Below the pieces are notes generated by a model. It had not been told where the DNA came from, ran no database searches, and worked only from the letters and a program-made list of their open reading frames with translations. The translations under genes and the position numbers were made by a program. 5,789 bases of DNA from Patescibacteria group bacterium (GTDB taxonomy: Bacteria > Patescibacteriota > Gracilibacteria > UBA1369 > PNNO01): the NCBI GenBank assembly GCA_024275695.1, contig JAJRYP010000093.1, positions 1 through 5,789 on the forward strand, given 5' to 3'. Shown piece after piece: positions 1-3,750 of the stretch (position 1 is its first letter; the number at the start of each line of letters is the position of its first letter).

Positions 1-1
1 A

Positions 2-505
2 GCTCAAGGTAAAAAAGGTAGTTTTTCCAAACAGTCCGAATACGGAAAACAATTAAGGGAAAAGCAAAAAGCAAAACGTATTTACGGAATTCTTGAAAAA
101 CAGTTCAGAAGATATTACAAAAAAGCCGATTCCGCGGAACTTGCAACTCACATTGCACTATTGACTATCCTTGAGAAACGTCTGGATAATATTGTTTACA
201 GAGCGGGTCTCGCCGAAACCAGAAGACAAGCTCGTCAAATTGTAACTCACGGATTAATCAAATTAAACGGAAGAAGGGTTGACATCCCGTCCATTGAACT
301 TAAAATCGGAGATAAAATTGAAGTAAGAGAAAAATCAAAGAGTTCGCCTCTCTTTGAACTAATTAAGAAAAACAAACCGAGAGCACCAAAATGGCTAAAA
401 GTAGATCTGAAAAACTTGAATTGTGAAATGATAAGGGATCCGGAAAGAGACGATCTGGAAAAAATCATCGAAGCACAACTTATAGTTGAGTACTACTCGA
501 AGTAA
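2..505 (+). CDS. rpsD: 30S ribosomal protein uS4 (RpsD), 5'-truncated by window edge
   Basis: uS4 is a primary 16S rRNA-binding protein that nucleates 30S assembly; in many bacteria it also represses its own operon and contributes to decoding fidelity. The frame is open from base 2, so 167 residues are visible. E. coli S4 has 206, so roughly 40 N-terminal residues, including any zinc-binding cysteines, lie outside the window. Visible residues about 14-40 carry the family signature SEYGKQLREKQKAKRIYG followed by LEKQFRRYYKKA. The S4 RNA-binding fold runs from about residue 58 to 110 (KRLDNIVYRAGLAETRRQARQIV, then HGLIKLNGRRVDIPS). The C-terminus EAQLIVEYYSK matches the usual EQLIVEFYSR ending, so the 3' end is complete and stops at TAA. 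The TTG at 161 is an internal codon, not a start, because homology continues upstream. rpoA follows after 35 nt, the normal alpha-operon order. Confidence 0.97.
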   Translation, partial: AQGKKGSFSKQSEYGKQLREKQKAKRIYGILEKQFRRYYKKADSAELATHIALLTILEKRLDNIVYRAGLAETRRQARQIVTHGLIKLNGRRVDIPSIELKIGDKIEVREKSKSSPLFELIKKNKPRAPKWLKVDLKNLNCEMIRDPERDDLEKIIEAQLIVEYYSK

Positions 506-540
506 TATGTTTATTTCTCACGTTATTTAATATTTTAAAT

Positions 541-1518
541 ATGCACCAAATACAAGAAGAAATCGGTATTCCAAAGTTTAAATCTAAAGAAAAGGGTGAC
601 AACCATATGGTATTCACACTCGGGCCGCTTCCGTCCGGATACGGAATGACTGTTGGAAATGCCCTTCGCAGAGTTCTTCTCTCATCGCTTCCGGGAGCGT
701 GTGTAACTGGCGTCAAAATTCAAGGTGTTACTCACCAATATTCCACTATTAAAGGAGTAAAAGACAGCATCCTTGATATTACATTGAATTTGAAAAAACT
801 TCATATTCAGAAAGATACGAAAGAACCGTCGATCATGGAATTAAATGTTTCGAAGACAGGAGTTGTAACGGCAAAAGATATTAAAACTCCAAGTGACGTT
901 AAAATTATGAACCCCGATTTATATATCACTACAATCGAAGGAAAAAGTACAAAACTGAAAATGGAAATGCGCGTTGAGAAAGGAGTTGGTTACGTGCCTG
1001 CTTCACAACGCATTAAAGAAGAAAAGGATCCGAACATGATCGTTCTTGACGCGATTTACACACCCGTCATCAAGGTACGCTACGATGTGGAAGATACTCG
1101 CGTGGGGCAAATGACAAACCTGGATAAAATGACACTTGAAATTCAGACCGACGGAACAATTTCTCCTGAAGATGCTCTGAAATTCAGTTCAAATATTATT
1201 GTTTCATACTTTAATCTTTTCAATGAAGAAGGTGTAATGGTTGAAGCGGATTTTATGAGTGATTTTGCCAAGATTGCACAGAAAGAACAAGAACAGGAGC
1301 AAGCTAAACCGGTTCAAGAATCATACACGCCAATTGAAATTCTCGGATTTTCTCCGCGAACGCTTAACGCACTTATTAACGGAGGGATCGGATCGATTGA
1401 ACAGCTATCCAAATGTACGGAAAGTAAACTCTCCAACTTGCGTGGATTTGGTAAGAAAGCGCTAACCGAAGTTAGAGAAGCACTTGAAAAGAAAGGACTT
1501 AACCTTTCGGAAGAATAA
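541..1518 (+). CDS. rpoA: DNA-directed RNA polymerase subunit alpha
   Basis: The alpha subunit dimerises to scaffold beta and beta' and binds promoter UP elements and activators. The product has 325 residues (E. coli 329), so it is full length. The N-terminal assembly domain spans about 1-240, with the dimerisation/beta-contact motif GYGMTVGNALRRVLLSSLPG at 33-52. An E/Q-rich flexible linker lies at about 246-262. The C-terminal domain is about 263-325 (ILGFSPRTLNALINGGI, then LRGFGKKALTEVREAL). By hand alignment, R273 and N276 match the DNA-contacting R265 and N268 of E. coli, and G304/K306 match G296/K298, so minor-groove UP-element binding should be intact. The ATG at 541 is chosen because MHQIQEEIG begins the family's N-terminus. 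No Shine-Dalgarno precedes it: the 35-nt spacer from rpsD is almost pure A/T just before the ATG. A 54-nt spacer separates it from rplQ. Confidence 0.98.
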   Translation: MHQIQEEIGIPKFKSKEKGDNHMVFTLGPLPSGYGMTVGNALRRVLLSSLPGACVTGVKIQGVTHQYSTIKGVKDSILDITLNLKKLHIQKDTKEPSIMELNVSKTGVVTAKDIKTPSDVKIMNPDLYITTIEGKSTKLKMEMRVEKGVGYVPASQRIKEEKDPNMIVLDAIYTPVIKVRYDVEDTRVGQMTNLDKMTLEIQTDGTISPEDALKFSSNIIVSYFNLFNEEGVMVEADFMSDFAKIAQKEQEQEQAKPVQESYTPIEILGFSPRTLNALINGGIGSIEQLSKCTESKLSNLRGFGKKALTEVREALEKKGLNLSEE

Positions 1519-1524
1519 CACATA

Positions 1525-1551
1525 TGCTAAAGTGCAACCTCGCATTTAGTA
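1525..1551 (+). other. RNA hairpin in the rpoA-rplQ spacer
   Basis: The arm at 1525-1535 (TGCTAAAGTGC) pairs with 1542-1551 (GCATTTAGTA) through ten base pairs, including one G-U, with one bulged G at 1532 and the 6-nt loop AACCTC. No T-tract follows, so it is not a typical rho-independent terminator. It could be an mRNA processing or stability element, or a protein-binding site. The pairing is read by eye; function is inference. Confidence 0.45.
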
Positions 1552-1568
1552 ATCAGTAATCAGTAATT
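1548..1568 (+). repeat. Three-copy 7-nt tandem repeat before rplQ
   Basis: AGTAATC, AGTAATC and AGTAATT lie head to tail, ending four bases before the rplQ ATG. The first copy overlaps the 3' arm of the preceding hairpin. The array leaves the ribosome-binding region without any purine-rich Shine-Dalgarno. It may be simple slippage. Confidence 0.7.
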
Positions 1569-1572
1569 AACA

Positions 1573-1926
1573 ATGCGCCATCAAAAAAGAGTTAAAAAAA
1601 TAGGATTCAGTAAGGCTCACAGAAAGTCTATGCTCCGAAATCTTGCAATGAACGTCATTATTCATGAAAAGGTTAAAACCACGCAGGCAAAAGCAAAAGC
1701 CGTGGCTCCGTTTATAGATAAATTGATTAATGTCGGGAAAAAAGAAGGAAAACTTCATGTTATAAGAGAGCTTGATCGTCTTGTTAATCATGAAAGTTGC
1801 GCCAGAAAAATCATGGAGCAACTTGTTGATAAATATAAAGACAGAAACTCCGGATATACTCGAATTACAAAAGTCGGTTATCGCTCCGGTGATGCCGCGC
1901 CTATGGTACTTATTGAACTTGTATAA
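1573..1926 (+). CDS. rplQ: 50S ribosomal protein bL17 (RplQ)
   Basis: bL17 is a bacterial-specific large-subunit protein that binds 23S rRNA near the exit-tunnel side of the 50S. The product has 117 residues, within the range of short bL17 forms (E. coli 127). The family N-terminus is clear: MRHQKRVKKIGFSKAHRKSMLRNLAMNVIIHEKVKTT, where the usual form is RKLNR..HR.AMLRN.A..L..HE.I.TT. The C-terminal GYTRITKVGYRSGDAAPMVLIELV matches the canonical GGYTRI.K...R.GD.A.M..IEL ending. The start is fixed by homology. No Shine-Dalgarno is present: the ATG follows AGTAATTAACA. It sits directly after rpoA as in most bacteria, but truA, found between rplQ and rplM in many Firmicutes, is absent here. Confidence 0.97.
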   Translation: MRHQKRVKKIGFSKAHRKSMLRNLAMNVIIHEKVKTTQAKAKAVAPFIDKLINVGKKEGKLHVIRELDRLVNHESCARKIMEQLVDKYKDRNSGYTRITKVGYRSGDAAPMVLIELV

Positions 1927-1928
1927 CC

Positions 1929-1951
1929 AGTCACGAGCAAGGCAAGTGACT
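1929..1951 (+). other. Small RNA hairpin in the rplQ-rplM spacer
   Basis: AGTCAC (1929-1934) and GTGACT (1946-1951) are perfect complements separated by an 11-nt loop, starting three bases after the rplQ stop. The sequence after it is CCCCTAC and then AT-rich, without a T-run, so a terminator is unlikely. A six-pair stem with so wide a loop is only modest evidence. A role in mRNA processing or in spacing out translation is possible. Confidence 0.35.
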
Positions 1952-1956
1952 CCCCT

Positions 1957-1967
1957 ACTTAATTAAA
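1957..1967 (+). promoter_or_regulatory. AT-rich non-Shine-Dalgarno leader of rplM (copy shared with rpsI)
   Basis: The 11-mer ACTTAATTAAA ends three bases before the rplM ATG, and the identical 11-mer occurs at 2391-2401 before rpsI. The core TAATTAA also precedes rplQ at 1564-1570. No AGGAG-like element lies in the usual window. I infer that an unstructured A/T leader substitutes for Shine-Dalgarno pairing in this genome. Confidence 0.5.
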
Positions 1968-1970
1968 ACT

Positions 1971-2396
1971 ATGAAAACTTACTCACCTAAAAAGAAGGAT
2001 ATAAAACGAAATTGGTATATTGTTGACGCAAAAGACCAAACACTTGGACGAATCGCGACTAAAATTGCCGTGAAGCTGCGAGGAAAAGATAAGCCTCAAT
2101 TCGCACCACACGTTGACTGTGGAGACTTCGTTGTGGTTATAAATGCTGAAAAGATCAAAGTTACCGGAAATAAATTAGATACCAAGATGTATTACAGGCA
2201 CAGCGGATTTCCGAGTGGACTCAAAAAACAACCATTAAAGGATTTACTTGAGAAAAAACCGACCGAAGCTTTAAAAAGAGCTATTAGAGGAATGATTCCG
2301 CCAAACAAACTACGAAAAGAAATCATGAGTAAACTTAAAATTTATGCGGGAGAAGAACACCCTCATGAAGCACAAAAACCTAAAGCCTTAACTTAA
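1971..2396 (+). CDS. rplM: 50S ribosomal protein uL13 (RplM)
   Basis: uL13 is one of the earliest proteins to bind 23S rRNA in 50S assembly. The product has 141 residues, matching the family (E. coli 142). Diagnostic stretches in order are WYIVDAKDQTLGRIATKIAVKLRGKDKPQFAPHVDCGDFVVVINAEKIKVTGNK (about 16-69), then YYRHSGFPSGLK (74-85), and near the C-terminus AIRGMIPPNKLRKEIMSKLKIYAGEEHPHEAQKP. It is therefore complete at both ends. The ATG is set by homology and is preceded by ACTTAATTAAAACT rather than a Shine-Dalgarno. rpsI follows after 7 nt. This near-universal rplM-rpsI pair is presumably co-transcribed and translationally linked; the shared AT motif before rpsI includes the rplM stop codon. 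Confidence 0.98.
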   Translation: MKTYSPKKKDIKRNWYIVDAKDQTLGRIATKIAVKLRGKDKPQFAPHVDCGDFVVVINAEKIKVTGNKLDTKMYYRHSGFPSGLKKQPLKDLLEKKPTEALKRAIRGMIPPNKLRKEIMSKLKIYAGEEHPHEAQKPKALT

Positions 2397-2401
2397 TTAA
2401 A
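2391..2401 (+). promoter_or_regulatory. AT-rich non-Shine-Dalgarno leader of rpsI, overlapping the rplM stop
   Basis: This second copy of ACTTAATTAAA ends two bases before the rpsI ATG at 2404. It contains the rplM TAA stop at 2394-2396. Terminating ribosomes on rplM therefore cover the rpsI start region, which fits translational coupling without a Shine-Dalgarno. Confidence 0.45.
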
Positions 2402-2403
2402 TT

Positions 2404-2826
2404 ATGCCAGCACAGCCGAAAGCTAAAAAGAAAGATGATAAATATGTATACGCGAACGGAAAACGCAAAGAGTCCATTGCCAGAGTACGGTTATATTTTG
2501 GAGGGAAAGGTGACATCACGATAAATGAAAAACCGTTAAAAGAATATCTCCAGGTTAAAATACAGGAAGATTGTATTTTAGCACCATTAAAACTTACCGG
2601 GCTCGCCAAAAATTTCGATATTTCGGTAAAAGTTCAAGGTGGAGGATGGAATTCACAGGCCGGTGCAATAAGGCACGGTATTTCAAAAGCACTTCTCGAG
2701 CATGACGAAATGCTTCGCGCAACTTTGAAAAAAGCGGGATTTCTCACAAGAGATTCAAGAAGCAAAGAACGAAAGAAGTATGGCTTGAAAAGAGCAAGAC
2801 GTGCGCCGCAATTCAGCAAACGTTAA
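2404..2826 (+). CDS. rpsI: 30S ribosomal protein uS9 (RpsI)
   Basis: uS9 binds the 3' major domain (head) of 16S rRNA, and its C-terminal tail reaches the P-site tRNA anticodon loop. The product has 140 residues (E. coli 130). Extra length lies in a lysine-rich N-terminal tail (MPAQPKAKKKDDKYVY, residues 1-16) before the core ANGKRKESIARVRL. The central hallmark VKVQGGGWNSQAGAIRHGISKALL and the C-terminal LTRDSRSKERKKYGLKRARRAPQFSKR are canonical. The terminal SKR, the P-site-contacting end, is intact. The start is the first in-frame ATG after rplM, 7 nt downstream. It appears to be the last gene of the ribosomal cluster, since 227 non-coding bases with a new promoter follow. I see no convincing rho-independent terminator after it, so some read-through toward trmD is possible. 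Confidence 0.98.
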   Translation: MPAQPKAKKKDDKYVYANGKRKESIARVRLYFGGKGDITINEKPLKEYLQVKIQEDCILAPLKLTGLAKNFDISVKVQGGGWNSQAGAIRHGISKALLEHDEMLRATLKKAGFLTRDSRSKERKKYGLKRARRAPQFSKR

Positions 2827-2874
2827 TTTATATCTGTACGAGTTCCCAAAAACCGTTTTTTATGGTGTTATAGA

Positions 2875-2914
2875 TTTGTCGATCCCGGGATCTTATTAAA
2901 TCCGCTTCGACAAA
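2875..2914 (+). repeat. Inverted repeat TTTGTCGA / TCGACAAA at the trmD promoter
   Basis: TTTGTCGA at 2875-2882 and TCGACAAA at 2907-2914 are perfect 8-nt inverted arms separated by 24 nt. A short inner stem, GGAT (2888-2891) with ATCC (2900-2903), could stack inside. The right arm overlaps the predicted -35 hexamer, so this could be an operator as DNA or, in read-through transcripts from rpsI, an RNA hairpin. No T-tract follows on the + strand. A third copy, TCGACAAA at 3031-3038, lies shortly before the trmD start. Confidence 0.5.
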
Positions 2915-2935
2915 ACATTATCTCTTTGGTATAAC
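2907..2935 (+). promoter_or_regulatory. Predicted sigma70-type extended -10 promoter for trmD
   Basis: The -35 is TCGACA (2907-2912, five of six matches to TTGACA). After an exact 17-nt spacer the -10 is TATAAC (2930-2935, five of six), immediately preceded by the extended element TGG (2927-2929). Transcription would start near 2942, giving a leader of about 112 nt before the trmD ATG. The same TGGTATAA core recurs at the ATPase promoter. Confidence 0.65.
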
Positions 2936-3053
2936 TTGAATGCGTTTTAGATTTCAATTTGTGGAGTTAACTAATAAACACACTGGCCGCAATCTACGAC
3001 TTTATAAAAGTTCAGTTCAAATTCAAGTCCTCGACAAATTAATAAAATAACTC

Positions 3054-3701
3054 ATGCGATTTGACATTCTCACCCTATTCCCCGAAATGTTTTCATCCTA
3101 TTTTAATGAAAGCATTTTAAAACGTGCCCAAGATGAAAGTCTACTGGATATTCATCTTCATGATATTCGCAAATTCAGTAAAAATAAACATAAGAAAGTG
3201 GATGACACCCCCTATGGAGGCGGAGCCGGAATGTTAATGACCCCGCAACCCTTATACGACTGCATTGTCTCAGTTAAAAAAAAGAATAAAGGACCTGTAA
3301 TTTTTATGACACCTCAAGGCTCAAAATTGACTCATACACGCGCTCGAAGATTCGCGCGAACCAATGACTCTCTAATTCTGCTATGCGGACGATACGAGGG
3401 CATAGATCAACGTATACGTGACCTTTTGGTAGATTATGAACTCTCAATTGGCGACTATGTTTTAACGGGCGGAGAATTGCCGGCAATGGTCTTTGCGGAT
3501 GCTGTTTCAAGATTTATTCCGGGAGTGCTTGGAGATGACGATTCCGCCGAAGAAGATTCGTTTTCGCGTCGTTTAGGCGGCCGGAAAGAATACCCGCATT
3601 ACACAAAACCGGCTAAATTTAAAGGCCTCGAAGTACCGGAGGTTTTACGTAGCGGGAATCACGCGAAGATCGAAAAGTGGAGGAAGAAACACTTAAAATA
3701 A
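3054..3701 (+). CDS. trmD: tRNA (guanine-N1-)-methyltransferase TrmD, short C-terminal form
   Basis: TrmD transfers methyl from S-adenosylmethionine to N1 of G37, 3' of the anticodon in tRNAs with G36, preventing +1 frameshifting. It is a trefoil-knot SPOUT enzyme acting as a homodimer. Hallmarks in order are MRFDILTLFPEMF (1-13), VDDTPYGGGAGMLM (49-62), LLCGRYEGIDQR (109-120), SIGDYVLTGGELPAMV (131-146), then SRFIPGVLG and EEDSF. R153 and D168 align by hand with E. coli R154 and the catalytic base D169. The C-terminal tRNA-binding part has YPHYTKP and VPEVLRSGNHAKIEKWR. The product stops at 215 residues, against 255 in E. coli: the usual tail after the GNHAxIxxWR helix is missing, with no sign of a frameshift beyond the TAA. 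The usual neighbours rimM and rplS are absent. No Shine-Dalgarno; it appears to have its own upstream promoter. Confidence 0.97.
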   Translation: MRFDILTLFPEMFSSYFNESILKRAQDESLLDIHLHDIRKFSKNKHKKVDDTPYGGGAGMLMTPQPLYDCIVSVKKKNKGPVIFMTPQGSKLTHTRARRFARTNDSLILLCGRYEGIDQRIRDLLVDYELSIGDYVLTGGELPAMVFADAVSRFIPGVLGDDDSAEEDSFSRRLGGRKEYPHYTKPAKFKGLEVPEVLRSGNHAKIEKWRKKHLK

Positions 3702-3722
3702 AGATAAAAGCTGTGGTATAAT
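3693..3722 (+). promoter_or_regulatory. Predicted extended -10 promoter for the cation ATPase gene
   Basis: A perfect -10 TATAAT (3717-3722) is preceded by the extended element TGG (3714-3716). The best -35 is TTAAAA (3693-3698, four of six) at an 18-nt spacing, formed by the last two sense codons of trmD. Transcription would start near 3729, leaving only about 20 nt of leader before the ATG at 3751. The extended -10 compensates for the weak -35. Confidence 0.65.
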
Positions 3723-3732
3723 GTTATAACAC
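3713..3732 (+). promoter_or_regulatory. Candidate operator: 20-bp dyad over the ATPase -10
   Basis: GTGGTATAA (3713-3721) and TTATAACAC (3724-3732) are inverted arms with eight of nine matching pairs (mismatch at 3716/3729) around a central TG. The dyad contains the whole -10 hexamer and the likely start site, the usual place for a repressor. The arms also make a possible cruciform, but too little would be transcribed for an RNA hairpin. No regulator gene is in the window to name the binding protein. Confidence 0.45.
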
Positions 3733-3750
3733 GTATCTAATGACACAAAC

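Larger units (their letters stand above)
2827..3053 (+). other. Non-coding gap between rpsI and trmD with dense dyad structure
   Basis: No open frame of useful size with coding character is seen on either strand across these 227 bases, and no tRNA or other RNA gene is recognised. It holds a sigma70-type promoter (2907-2935), a perfect 12-bp palindrome GATCCCGGGATC (2881-2892), three TCGACAAA-type boxes (2875, 2907, 3031), a pair of 8-nt complementary arms (2934-2941 and 3021-3028) and a small ACTTT/AAAGT hairpin (2999-3011). It is the longest gap in the window. Confidence 0.8.

Noticed and set aside
161..163. TTG as an alternative start for uS4
   Set aside because: Conserved uS4 sequence continues upstream in the same frame to the window edge.
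506..540. Possible promoter in the AT-rich rpsD-rpoA spacer
   Set aside because: TTTAATATTTT gives weak -10-like matches without a TGn extension or a matching -35; ordinary AT-rich spacer within a co-transcribed operon is sufficient.
480..716. 78-codon minus-strand open frame across the rpsD-rpoA junction
   Set aside because: Overlaps the conserved end of rpsD and the start of rpoA; no recognisable protein features.
1567..1821. 84-codon minus-strand open frame over rplQ
   Set aside because: Antisense shadow of a clear bL17 gene; Phe/Ser-rich translation typical of the reverse of Lys-rich sequence.
2848..2861. AAAAACCG plus a six-T run as a terminator after rpsI
   Set aside because: The stem would be only five A-T pairs with a 3-nt loop, too weak for a rho-independent terminator. 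Termination here may be factor-dependent or partial.
2866..2874. TGT followed by TATAGA as another extended -10 promoter upstream of trmD
   Set aside because: The -10 matches only four of six positions and no -35-like hexamer is found about 17 nt upstream; the site at 2907-2935 is far better.
3010..3030. GTTCAAATTC resembling a tRNA T-loop
   Set aside because: The flanking bases do not form a T-stem, and no D-arm, anticodon arm or acceptor stem lies at proper distances upstream.
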